Assembly (NCBI RefSeq): GCF_963675165.1
Contig: NC_087379.1
Span: 4,295,442-4,359,441 of the forward strand
Direction of reading: 5' to 3'
Length of the DNA: 64,000 nucleotides
From: Halichondria panicea
Lineage: Eukaryota > Porifera > Demospongiae > Suberitida > Halichondriidae
Shown: in pieces, positions 21,989 through 31,964 of the stretch
Position numbering within the stretch: position 1 is the stretch's first letter
How the letters are laid out: every line of letters starts with the position of its first letter
The notes under the pieces: generated by a model
Seen by the model: only the letters and a program-made list of their open reading frames with translations
The model's database searches: none
What the model was told of the DNA's origin: nothing
Program-made: the position numbers and the translations under genes

Positions 21989-23430
21989 GGCTTGTTTGGA
22001 CTGTTTACAGCTTCTTGGACAGAACTTGGTTCCTCAATACTGCTCGTAGCGATAGAAGCTCTTTCTAAGTAGTAGTTCGGCTTTTGTCTGACTCTCTGCG
22101 ATGTTCTAAGAACTGGCTCAGACACATCGACACCATCGGACACATCACCATCGGCAGCATCACCATCGGACACATCAACATCATCGGACACATCACCATC
22201 GGCAGCATCACCATCGGACACATCAACACCATCGGACACATCATAATCGGCAGCATCACCATCGGACACATCACCACCGGAATCGACGTCACAATCAAAC
22301 TGGACACAAAGCTCAGGTTCACTGCCCTTCTCAAATCCAAACGCTGACTCGTTAAACTTTACATCACGACTGTAGAAAACTCTGTCTCGATTTGAATCAT
22401 ACAGGCAATAGCCCTTCACCTCAGTGCCATAGCCAACAAGGACACATCTTCTAGCAACTGGATCCAACTTCTTCCTCTCATCTTTTGCTATGTGGGCATA
22501 ACAAACACATCCAAACGCACGGAGATTCTCAACACTCGGCTTTCTCCCATGATATGCCTCAAAAGGGGTCATCCCTTCCACTGCTTTGGATGGACTTCGA
22601 TTCCTCAAATACACCGCCGTAGACAACGCTTCCGCCCAAAGCCTCTGAGATAAATTACCACCAACCAACATAGACCGTGTCATCTCCACCAATGTACGAT
22701 TTAGTCGCTCGGCTGTGCCATTTTGTTGAGGAGTCTTAGGAACGGTGAGTTCATGAGTGACTCCTTCTGCCTTCAAATACTCTTTGAACCTCATTGACGT
22801 GTACTCACCGCCATTATCCGAGCGCAATACCTTCAACTTCCGATCACTTGCTTTCTCCACCATGGCTTTCCACTCCAAAAAACGAGAGAACACTTCATCT
22901 TTGCGTCTCAAAAAATACACCCACACATACCTCGTCTTGTCATCCACAAACGTTAAGAAATACTCTGCACCACCAATCGACTTAGCGTTAACCTTGCCAC
23001 ACACATCAGTGTGAACCAGTCCAAGAGGTTCTTTAGCTCGATTTCCACCACCGACGGGAAAGGGGCTCTTGTGGTGATTCCCCACAACACACGACTCACA
23101 GAAAACAATGTCCTTAGATTTGTCAAAGTTAAAACCGTCAACAAGACCATCAGCAGCCAACTGTCTCAAACTTCCAATACTTAAATGACCAAAACGTTTG
23201 TGCCAAACATCTTCAGCAACATTGGATTTTTCCAGGGACTGACAGTTGAGAAAATAAAGACTACCACACCGAACCGCCGTTGCTATAACCTTGCTATCAG
23301 CATTCAAAATCCGACAACCAGCCTCATCAAACTGAGTTACCTTCCCAGCCTCAGATGCCTTGGAAACACTGAGCAGATTGTACGATAGATCAGGAACAAA
23401 CAACACATCATGAAGCTTGAGTAGCACCAC
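21973..23430 (-). pseudogene. Copia integrase with acidic linker
   Basis: 485 codons. Zinc-binding HHCC His77/His82/Cys111/Cys114, catalytic Asp142 (HTDVCG), Asp205 (RSDNGGEY) and Glu241 (NGTAERLNR), then a copia GKNY-type C-terminal region. Residues about 385-445 are a tandem acidic linker made of DVSDGDAAD units. The N-terminus is out of frame with the protease ORF by one base near 23425. Confidence 0.93.
22108..22285. repeat. Tandem repeat encoding DVSDGDAAD units in copia
   Basis: Repeats of CACATCACCATCGGCAGCAT-like units, roughly 30-45 bp apart, on the minus strand coding the acidic linker between integrase and RT. ORFs on other frames here are shadows of this repeat. Confidence 0.85.
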
Positions 23431-24357
23431 TAGGTAACTTCATCCACAAATCTCGACCAATTGCCTCTAAGCTTCGACCATCTCCAACCGTCACCTTCTC
23501 TGGCCTCGGCAATGTACGGAAAACAACAAAATCGCGTCTGGTATTGCACATATGGCACGTAGCTCCTGAGTCAACAATCCAACTAGCCGAAGCACCTACT
23601 AAACTCGCCTCTTCATCGCTCAAATCATCAGCTATCGCACTATTAGACTTGTGCTTCTCAGACCGAGCCAACTTCAAACAATCCCTCTGATAGTGCCCAA
23701 GCTCGTGACAATAGTAACAACGTCCTTTCGGCTTATTCGACCACTTGGCTTTAGTTGTCATAGCCTTGGCATCACCATCACTTTGACCACTCAACATACC
23801 ACTCAACATCTTCCTTTCCTTGTGCACCAACCTTTCTGTCACCACCTCCATCAAGGGTACCTCAGGGCTAGCCTCGAGAGCAGTGACTAGCACACTGAAA
23901 GAGTCCGGTAAACTTGCCAACAAGTGAACTACTCAATCCTCATCAGATAGTGGAGCATCAATGCCAGCTAACGCATTGAAGAGTTCAGTCATCTTTCTGA
24001 CATGCTCCAGCACCGACTCGCCGTCCGACAAGTAGACTTTCCGCCTAAGCTCAAGCCGATTGACCCATGATTTCTTCATAAACTGCTCGCTTAACTTTTT
24101 CCAAACTTTTGCAGGAGCTCACCAATCAAATACAACAGATTCAGATCGACAGACAACACCACAATAGCCAACGCCCGATCTCGCTTCGACAAATAATTCA
24201 CATAACCAGCATCACTGTCTGCCAGGGCAGCCTCAGTACCTTCAACAATTCTCCAGAGTCCTTCCTTCATAAGCGACATCTGGCATTGTACCCTCCATGT
24301 CGCGTCATTGGCACCATTCAACGGGACAACAGCAACCATGCTCCTCGATTCGGCCAT
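23408..24357 (-). pseudogene. Copia gag and protease
   Basis: Start MAESRSMVAVVPLNGANDAT at 24357. A frame break near 24110 and an in-frame TGA near 23934 follow, then LASLPDSFSVLVTALEASPE, the zinc knuckle CYYCHELGHYQRDC and the protease site WIVDSGATCHMCNTR. Gag packages the RNA; the protease matures the polyprotein. The TGA fits a CGA to TGA change. Confidence 0.88.
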
Positions 24358-24503
24358 CTCTCCGACTAGCAACGTTACCAACAACTCCCGAACAAAACAA
24401 ACTGTACGCTCACTAATATAATTGCACCAGTCTAACCGACCAAACTACCGACACAACTCCAATCGCAACTTCAACTCTTCTTAGTAGCTACCTAGCACAA
24501 CTT

Positions 24504-24520
24504 TCACTGGGCCCATAACC
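24504..24520 (-). other. Copia primer-binding site complementary to the middle of initiator tRNA-Met
   Basis: Directly after the 5' LTR the minus strand reads GGTTATGGGCCCAG. Its complement CTGGGCCCATAACC is the anticodon arm of metazoan initiator tRNA-Met, so priming by a half-tRNA, as known for Drosophila copia, is indicated. Confidence 0.75.
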
Positions 24521-24693
24521 TGTTAGCAAAGCTTACAATGTGATTTAGCTAGATAGAAAGATATCATGGACTGACTAAGCACATGGTCACAATGACCTAA
24601 ATACATAACACAAGAAAGTTCTAGAATGTTCCAGACTAGTCTAAACATAGATATGACATCATTATCAACTAAGTGTACATATAGCTACTAACA
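24521..24693 (-). repeat. Copia 5' LTR (right copy), 173 bp
   Basis: TGTTAGCAAAGC...CTAACA, matching the left LTR. Confidence 0.95.
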
Positions 24694-24851
24694 TTTAGAT
24701 CTATGCTGCATTGCAGGGTATTAAAATTATACTCCTCCCAACATGTTGTGAGTGATTATTGCGCAAAAAACAATCATAATTATAGCCAAAGAACATTCTG
24801 CCATCTGTGTTCGCCTCTTCACTGTATATGAGCAGTCTGATTTGTCCTATA

Positions 24852-25217
24852 CAGTAGACTCTCGTTAATCCGGCCACCCTTGGGATCATGCAGCTTGGCC
24901 GGAATAGCAAGGTGGCCGTACTTCAGATAATTAGCCGCGGCTTATCGAATCTAATCACTGATTTGTAGTTCTTGTCTCGGAATCATTCTGCTCTCTATTT
25001 AAGTGTAATCCAATTTTATTTACTAAACCACACCCAAAACATATAAAATTACATTATTTGGGACAGCCAGCACTCGCCGGTAAACGGAATAGCGAGTGGC
25101 CGTACTTCAGGGTGAGTTTTGTGCAGTAAACATAGAGATAGCATTCCGTGCCAAACCAAATGGCCGGTATATCGAGGTGGCCGTACTTCAGAGAGCCGGA
25201 ATAGCGAGAGTCTACTG
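24852..25217. mobile_element. Tc1/mariner-pogo-like MITE, 366 bp, TSD TA
   Basis: Ends CAGTAGACTCTCGTTAATCC and CCGGAATAGCGAGAGTCTACTG, flanked by TA. GGTGGCCGTACTTCAG-like words recur inside. It splits the word TTGTCCTATAGTCTCGGTCCC, which is intact (inverted) in the sister repeat near 17320. Confidence 0.85.
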
Positions 25218-25872
25218 TAGTCTCGGTCCCAAGGATGATGTTAGATCTGCCCTAATAGAACTCCAATCAAAATTTGAAGATAAAATATGTACTGTAGCGC
25301 GTACAAGCCACACAGTATTAAATGATCCACTGGAACATGGGTAAAGAATCCAGAAATGAGAAGTGAAGATACTAGAGTCTGTTTCGGTAGACCGAGACGT
25401 TGCAGATCTCAAGGATCGATTGCTTTCACTTGCACAGTACGGCCTGGGAATTGCAAATGGTGAAACAAAAAGTGAGATAGTATGAAATGCATCAAGTAAA
25501 TAGATATAGTGAAACAAGAGTGGAGGTGGTGGGAAGGGTTACTGGTACTAGATATCTACATCGTCTAGAGCTAGCTATTTAATATGTATAAACTTGTGCC
25601 ATAGATAGTAGAGGATACATGGTTCATCACAAGGAGGCTAGCAGTCTGCTCTCCCTGGCCCCAGGCCCTAGTTAGCTGCTCTGAAGAAACTAATAATGAT
25701 TTGACAGTTACGGTTTTTAACCATTAAAACGAGTATTTTATATTCAAGGTTCAAAGGTCGACAATGGACATATTTCCTGTATTTTTACTCAGAGGAGGAA
25801 TGCCAGTGTCAAAAGGTATACTAATTAAAACACCACATGGCCCTATGTAAAACTGAGTTTACCCTCGCGCCC
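25218..25872. other. Continuation of the inverted repeat, then non-coding flank
   Basis: To about 25830 this is the inverted partner of 16617-17300. Then comes ordinary non-coding sequence ending in CCTCGCGCCC, the target duplication of the next element. Confidence 0.5.
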
Positions 25873-26057
25873 TAGCCTCGATCCCAGGCCGAGTTTTCGC
25901 TTTTATAACGGTTAGGCGAACAACTAGGCCTGGTACTAGTTGTCTGCGCATGCGTCGATTACCGCGGTATCTCTGCGTAAAAATAATCATCATACAGGTG
26001 TTGTACACGAAAATTCACAGTATACAAGTTGCACATGGTTGTGCATAATAGTATAGT

Positions 26058-26460
26058 ATGTCTGAAGTAGAGAGTTGCAGATTGTGCTGCAGCACAGTAA
26101 TAGTGTCCCAGCATAACTTCAGGATGGTATTTAGCACTGAATGCCTCAAGGTAGATTTTGCAGGAAGGCTTAGCAGGCTGCTGGACCTTCCAGTTCTTCA
26201 ATCTGATGGACTATCCGAGTACCTGTGCAGATCTTGCTTGAGAAAGGTTGATTCTCTTGAGGCTTTAAGTGTCTTGCACGACAGAGCTACCAGAAACAAC
26301 GAAGCAGATACACTCCAGTCCTGTAAAGTAGGGCAGGTAAAAAAAGACCTAAGGACACAAGTGGGAATGAAGCCTCACCTCACACTGTCCAGTCTCGCCC
26401 GTTAGCGAAGAGGAGCACTGTTGGAACAGCTGGAAAGAGATTGGTCTTTGCTCCTATACT
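26058..26460 (+). pseudogene. ZAD-type zinc-finger exon of the transposon's plus-strand gene
   Basis: The ATG lies about 100 bp inside the left terminus. MSEVESCRLC..., with Cys7/Cys10 and Cys57/Cys60 (YLCRSCLRKV), gives the C-x2-C ... C-x2-C spacing of zinc-finger-associated (ZAD) domains, which mediate dimerisation and DNA-linked roles. The frame is lost in a run of seven A at 26339-26345. The sequence then continues in another frame as SPHTVQSRPLAKRSTVGTAG. I read this as the first exon of the gene that continues at 26542 and 28874; the exact donor is unclear. Confidence 0.6.
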
Positions 26461-26541
26461 AGGCACTCTATTAATACATACATGCACGTACACTATACAT
26501 AATAATACATATACATAATTGAAAAAAATTGTTACATAATA

Positions 26542-26643
26542 GGTGGTCCCGAAGATACTTGTAGCCAGTCGTCTCCTGTGTTAGAAGTACTTCCTGTTCG
26601 CACTGTTGGTAGTCAAACAGATGTTGACATATCCAGTGTAATG
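26542..26643 (+). pseudogene. Second exon of the plus-strand gene
   Basis: Acceptor-like ATAATAG, then an open reading GPEDTCSQSSPVLEVLPVRT and VGSQTDVDISSVM, closed by a strong donor GTAAGC at 26644. No domain recognised. It fits between the ZAD and DUF6589-like parts. Confidence 0.5.
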
Positions 26644-26659
26644 GTAAGCAATATACACT

Positions 26660-28743
26660 ATGTAAAATACGGGTCCGGATAATATGTCACTAAAGGAAAA
26701 AAGTGCCCCAAGTATATAGGAGAGCTTTAATGCTCGTCGGCACTATATCTCTCCTATATACTATGAGGTATTTTTATAATGCATGTGCATTAAACAATTT
26801 CCCTAGGTATATAGGAGAGCATTAATGTCCATTGGCATTAAAGCTCTCCTATATACTATAGGAAACATTTAATGATCGGCACTAAATCTCTCCTATAATA
26901 ATATGGGATATGCTTTATGATTGAGGGCACTAAGTCTCTCCTATAATGATATGGGATACGCTTAATTAATGCTTGGCACTAAGTCTCCTATAAAAATATG
27001 GATAATGTGTAATGATTGAGGGCACTAAATCTCTCCTATAATAATATGGGAGGTTCTTAATGACTGAGGGCACTAATACTCTCCTATATTACTTTAGACC
27101 TTTCCTATATATCAGATATGACTATAGGAATGATATTGTGTGCCCAGCACTAAAGCTCTCCTATAATAATATGGACAATGCCTAATGTCTGGGGGCACTA
27201 AGTCGCCCACCAAAAGGTGTTAATGTAAAATGATATGAGGCGCTTACATTAGTTAATGAAGGTGCTAAATGTTGATAAATTAGTTGCTTCACTTCTTATC
27301 TTATCGAAAGAGACTGCACACAGATAATGACCCAGAAGGTCCTCCCGACAGAAAACATGCATTCAATTCAGGTGATCATACACCAACAGGTCACAAGAAA
27401 GCAAGACACAGTTTTAAGTTAGCAGACAGCAGCAACAAGAGAAAATCATGTTGGTACTAAGAAGATGGGGCAAAGTGTATTATATTTAGTAGATCGATCT
27501 AACATGATTTATAATTATGCATATAGGAGGATGTGCAAACAATTAAGAGAGTACACTTTAAATTATTTATGTATATAATTATAGGTATAGTTACATGCAT
27601 GTAGAATTCATTCAGACTGAGTTATTTTTATGCAGATAAAATTCTGATCTCGGATAGTCCTCCAACACCCACCGAGTATTGGATTTCACTTACGAGGTCG
27701 ATACTACTGAAAGGAGGCTTACTCACTGACAAGCACATGGATGCATGCTTGTCTAAACACCCCATCAAAGCAATTCCCTGGTATTCCAGATCCTCAGACA
27801 GCCCAACTTCCAGGATCTCTTAAAGCCGCCCAACAAAAATCGATGTTCTTTCACAATTTTTCTGGTCATTGGGCACTGTCAAGTCGTAGCAGTGGCATCG
27901 TCTTCCTCTTCGATTCTCTTCTGCCAAAGGAGCTCGACCTGAAGTTAAAAGAGCAGATGCTGTTGCTCTATGGAAAATGCCTGGTACAAAGACCATATGT
28001 ACAGCGCCAAAAGGGCAGCAAGGACTGTGGGTGCTTTGCAATCGCCTTTTGTGTGTTATTATTATATGGGGAAGATCCTTCGAGTTTGCTGTTTAACCAG
28101 AAGGAGATGCGAGGACACATATTCAGCTGCTTAACACAGGAAAGCTTTCTACCTTTCCCTGCATGTGCCGTGACGAAGAAAGCAAGACGTCCTCTTGAAC
28201 TATGCCTTGATTAGTTTTGACATTGATAGTTTAGTTAAATTGTCCCTTCTTCCCCATACAAATTTGAAGCATAATTAATGATTGTTGTTAGTGCAAACAG
28301 GATAAATTATCTCCTATAGTTATTTAGGAGAGACTTATAGTGCCCTCAGATATTAAGCATACCCCATATTATTATAGGAGAGACTTAGTGCTCCCAGACA
28401 TTAGGCATTGTCCATATTATTATAGGAGAGACTTAGTGCCGAGCATTAAGCGTATCCCATATCATTATAGGAGACCCTCAATCATAAAGCATATCCCATA
28501 TTACTAAGGAGAGATTTGGTGCCGAGCATTAAATGTTTCCTATAGTATATAGGAGAGCTTTAATGCCAATGGACATTAATGCTCTCCTATATACCTGGGG
28601 AAATTGTTTAATGCACATGCATTATAAAAATGCCTCATAGTATATATAGGAGAGGTATAGTGCCGACGAGCATTAAAGCTCTCTTATATACTTGGGGCAC
28701 TTTTTCCATTTAGTGACATTCTGTACGGAACCGTAAAATCCAT
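26660..28743. mobile_element. Nested transposon with long hairpin-array arms, carrying an Ulp1 protease
   Basis: Inverted ends include ATGTCACTAAA.GGAAAAA and GTGCCCCAAGTATATA at 26682-26715, mirrored at 28676-28728. The arms (about 26695-27230 and 28310-28705) are arrays of imperfect hairpins built on CTCTCCTATA / TATAGGAGAG. The outer similarity extends to TACGG.TCCG. The target duplication is not clear. The element lies wholly in an intron of the host transposon's gene. Confidence 0.7.
27636..28214 (+). pseudogene. Ulp1/SENP-like C48 cysteine protease domain
   Basis: The first part reads GGLLTDKHMDACL, the usual LTD.H entry of Ulp1 domains. One frame change near 27755 leads to QFPGIPDPQTAQLPG and then the catalytic core: histidine in GHWALSS, aspartate in FDSLLP, glutamine in QRQKGSKDCG and the nucleophilic cysteine in SKDCGCFAIAF. 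Thus the triad and the oxyanion glutamine are present. Such proteases cut SUMO- or ubiquitin-like modifiers and recur in eukaryotic DNA transposons. It is carried by the nested element. The frame break makes this copy doubtful as an active enzyme. Confidence 0.8.
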
Positions 28744-28873
28744 GACAAAGTACTAGCGTATTAAAAAGAGAGGGCATGCAACAGCTTGCGAGCAATAAAC
28801 TAAAGGGGGTGTGGAAAAGTACTGTAATACCTAAAAATAAATTCTATTAATAGATACTTATTTTAACTTACAG

Positions 28874-29322
28874 ATCACGATAGGCCCAGTGAAGAGCGTG
28901 GTGGATGAAAACTTGCACAAGGTTGTGCAGGCAATAGCAACTTGTAACTGTCCTGAGGCTGTGATGGCCGAACCTTCTCTCAAAAAGGAAGTACTGATCC
29001 GTGTTGCTAGAGTGTTGGACGACGAGTGTAGCAACATGTGCAAAACAACACCACCACTGTCACTTTTCCGGAGGTTTCCTTTGTTGAGTTGTTCTCATAC
29101 AGTAACTGCATAACAGAGCTTCAGACAAAGTGTCCAACCCTATACCAGCTTCTATGGACTGTTGTAACCAGGTCTGACAAGAGGAACACTGTGAAATGCA
29201 CAAGTCAGCATTATCCCAGCATGTGCATGGCTGTTGCTCTCGTCTTAAAAGAACGAAATCAGCACATGACAGGGCTCCAGACCTTTCTCTCACTCGTTTT
29301 GTGCAATTCTAATGTACAAAAA
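28874..29322 (+). pseudogene. Third exon of the plus-strand gene (upstream of DUF6589-like core)
   Basis: Acceptor TTAACTTACAG at 28863-28873; the reading opens ITIGPVKSVVDENLHKVVQA. A frame break near 29040 shifts it to FPEVSFVELFSYSNCITELQ and TKCPTLYQLLWTVVT, ending NSNVQKK before a GT donor at 29322. The order matches sponge and cnidarian DUF6589-type proteins as I know them. Function unknown. Confidence 0.55.
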
Positions 29323-29433
29323 AAGGTTGGTATAATTATATGCACACACGGATATTAGATATCGAGTGTCAGTAGTGTGCGTGTGTGTGTGCATTGTCTT
29401 GCTGATTGTAAAAGCCAACTTATAATTACACAG

Positions 29434-30150
29434 GTGCTTACAAGACTAAACTACATGAATGTAACTATCAGTTACACAGCAGTGATGAAACTAATCACCG
29501 GCATAAGTGAGCAACACAAGGCACCAATTGAGAAATGGGTCAACGAGGGAACAATATTTCAATTTGTAGGTGACAACGTGGACAAGACAGTGGGAGTGCG
29601 AGACATAAGAACAGACCAAAGAAGCACATTAGTACACATGTACAGCTTACTTGCTGTACGAGCCAGAGTTGATCCTCCACCTCCCATCTTTGACTTCATT
29701 CCCCCTGATTTAACCAAGATTGCGGTATCCTACTTCCTGCCAAATCAAGCAGATGTAGATGCTCTGAGGTCCAACTTGTCTCAAGGGTTCTCGCTGACTA
29801 CATTGGAGTTTTTAAGCCTCAAAAACGTAAGAGTAGTGGCTCACATTCAGCATGCCCACAGCAAGGAAATGAAAGAGAAATCAGGAGTTGTGGATGTCCT
29901 ACACAAGTGTGAGACAAAAACAACGGACATGATCGATATCATGAGAGAAATGATTTCTTACCTAGGAGACAGCGCTAACACATGTTTGTCGGTGGGTGAC
30001 CTACTCACGAAGGAGAGGCAGGACGGAAGCAAAAGACACGTTATTTGCTCTAACACACCCTCTGGTCGTCTCATCACCTAGAGCCATGTATAGCAGATTG
30101 GCACTGTCTCCTCAATTTCTTGATGGTATGGACTGCATGGCTAGTAATGT
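29434..30150 (+). pseudogene. DUF6589-like exon, first half
   Basis: Acceptor ATTACACAG at 29425-29433. The frame reads VLTRLNYMNVTISYTAVMKL, FQFVGDNVDKTVGVRDIRTD (a conserved GDN block with aspartates that could be catalytic) and VGDLLTKERQDGSKR. After a frame break near 30070 the next frame reads LEPCIADWHCLLNFLMVWTA. The D/W-rich blocks are what I rely on for the DUF6589 call. In the family the activity is not established; a transposase role is my inference from its position. Confidence 0.6.
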
Positions 30151-30323
30151 GACCTATAGGGTGTTACTTTAATAGAATAAAATAGACATACGTATCCTAA
30201 TGTTACATGTACATAAAACTGCAGGTAACCGGCTGAGGTACGTACGTATCTTACTGTAACTATGTTACTGTACGTATACTACACACAAAAGTATACCGTT
30301 TATAATACATCTCACCATTGCAG

Positions 30324-30856
30324 CTTGTTTGGAAACACCTCTTTAAGACCAGCCCAAGAGATCACGGCACACTTCGGCACAAGATCGGTCGACTCCCTGA
30401 TGCAAACAAACCAAAGAAGAATCTCCACGCAGGTCTTCTTACAGCGTTTTATGGGCATCTAGTGGAAGCTGCTCGTTTGGAACTTGGCATAAAGAGTGTA
30501 GACGACTTTCCACTTGACAGCACTGGAGCTAAGGTTAAAGTCAAACTTTCAGACGTTGCCAGTGCAATTGTTGACAAGTGGACTATAGTACCAGAAGCGA
30601 TTCTTGGACAGCCCCTTAATGACAGTAGTGATGTTGTCAACAATTATGCGCATGTTCTTTGTCACTTTCCTGCTCTTGTTTCAGAGTTCTACAATGGTTG
30701 GCACGAAGGTGATGGACTACGAATGCTAAGATGTTGGAAAATCCACTTCTTTGCGAATAGGAATACGAAGTATGCACTCGAATCGCTTAAGCTTCAATTT
30801 CAACTTGCTTCTCTGCCACCTGACTTAGTCCACCAGCTCACATGGGGTCGTTTTGT
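30324..30856 (+). pseudogene. DUF6589-like exon, second half, truncated
   Basis: Acceptor CCATTGCAG, then LVWKHLFKTSPRDHGTLRHK, FYGHLVEAARLELG, FYNGWHEGDGLRMLRCWKIH and NTKYALESLKLQFQLASLPP, the last three blocks being the best recognised for the family. The reading reaches LTWGRFV and is then cut by minus-strand RecQ sequence at about 30855, removing the usual C-terminal end. Confidence 0.65.
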
Positions 30857-31857
30857 CTTTCCTATTGGGGACATCTGATGGTGACCAGTATATGGTAGAC
30901 GTGGACAATTCTCCTCCCCGACCACTTTCTTGAAAGTAGTCTTCAAGTGATCTTGGAGCTCCATAGTGGACAATAGAAGTCAAATCCTTAAAGTTCATAC
31001 CCATACCGAGGGCCATAGTAGCGAACAAATTTGCACCCTCGCATGTCAAGAGTTCCGACAATCTGCCTTCTCATCTTCTCTGTTACTGTTGCAGTGGCTG
31101 CAAGCATCGGCGTACCCGGTGGAGCATAGGCTCTCAAGTCACAAATACGACCATAACAGGGACGGAAATAAGAACTCCTATTGTGGTGTATGTGTGTGTG
31201 TGTGGTTTGTAATCGTGACGTATACTAATTAAAGCACTATACATGTATAATTATTTTCTTACCATTTGTAAACACAGTGAGCCTGCCTCGTCTACAGCAA
31301 TATATAGCAACCAAAGTGTTGCAGACAGGAGGAGACAGTAACACTTTGGTCCAACTCGAGCCATGATCACCAACTAGAGCCTCAGGGGCTGAGTAAAGAA
31401 TCCTATAGCTCCCACTGCCAATACCACAGTCAGTAGCCACCAGGCTACGGTCTATCCCTCTGTTGGAGCTGATAATGGCAGCACCAACTCCTCTAGCTCG
31501 CAAACTCTTCACTTGGTCCACCATCAGAGAAACCAACGGCAACACTACCAGCACAACACTCTGATCAACGCTTGGAGATTCAGATCTACCTAGCAGCCTA
31601 TCAAACACAAATGGGAGCACTTGATAGCATATGGATTTGCCATAACCAGTCGGGAACCACACAAAGACATCATGACCTTGAGAAAGCAGGTTTATAGCCT
31701 TTACTTGCTCTGACTTTAGAATAAGATCTCCAAGTTTCAGGGAAGATAGAGCGTCAGCTATAGCACTGTCTAACACAATACAACTTAACTTGCAGTAGCC
31801 ATTCCAAATTGATAGTATACGAATATAAATGTCACAAAAGTGAACGAGAATATCCAT
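30855..31857 (-). pseudogene. RecQ-like SF2 DNA helicase, truncated and internally deleted (copy C)
   Basis: Start at 31857, about 25 bp inside the right terminus. Motif order: Q-like LILKSEQVKAINLL, Walker A WFPTGYGKSICYQ, Ia LPLVSLMVDQVKSLRARG, RILYSAPEALVGDHG, a damaged DEAH box (reads DEAG after a 3-4 base insertion), an intron of about 90 bp from a GTAAGA donor near 31268, then YFRPCYGRICDLRA, motif III PMLAATATVTEKM, a deletion removing the motif IV region, motif V ATMALGMGMNFKDL and motif VI YFQESGRGGE, ending STIYWSPSDVP. RecQ helicases unwind DNA 3'-5' with ATP. The RQC and later domains are absent. Confidence 0.85.
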
Positions 31858-31964
31858 TCGTCAGAATCTGACTAACGATTGACGCATGCGCAGACAACTA
31901 GTACCAGGCCTAGTTGTTCGCCTAACCGTTATAAAAGCGAAAACTCGGCCTGGGATCGAGGCTA

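Larger units (their letters stand above)
20319..24693 (-). mobile_element. Ty1/copia LTR retrotransposon, 4.4 kb, TSD TTTAG
   Basis: LTRs at 20319-20513 and 24521-24693 begin TGTTAGCAAAGC and end CTAACA. TTTAG flanks both sides (20314-20318, 24694-24698). The minus strand carries gag, protease, integrase, RT and RNase H in that order, which is the copia order. Frame breaks at about 24110, 23425 and 21980 and one in-frame TGA near 23934 inactivate it. Confidence 0.95.
25873..31964. mobile_element. TAGCC-type composite DNA transposon copy C, 6.1 kb, TSD CCTCGCGCCC
   Basis: The ends match over about 85 bp: TAGCCTCGATCCCAGGCCGA, GTTTTCGCTTTTATAACGG, ACAACTAGGCCTGGTACTAG and TTGTCTGCGCATGCGTC on the left, with the exact inverse on the right. 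The 10-bp duplication CCTCGCGCCC lies at 25863-25872 and 31965-31974. Each terminus can fold on itself (CCAGGCC with GGCCTGG). The element holds a plus-strand gene (ZAD exon, then DUF6589-like exons) and a convergent minus-strand RecQ gene, and has a second transposon with an Ulp1 protease in an intron. Both genes are truncated where they meet, so this copy is a deletion derivative of a larger element. Confidence 0.9.

Noticed and set aside
24504-24520. tRNA-Met-like sequence as a tRNA gene
   Set aside because: Only the anticodon-arm segment is present, exactly at the copia LTR border, so it is a primer-binding site.
27636-28214. Ulp1 domain as a host SUMO protease gene
   Set aside because: It is enclosed by inverted hairpin-array arms inside a transposon intron and has a frame break.
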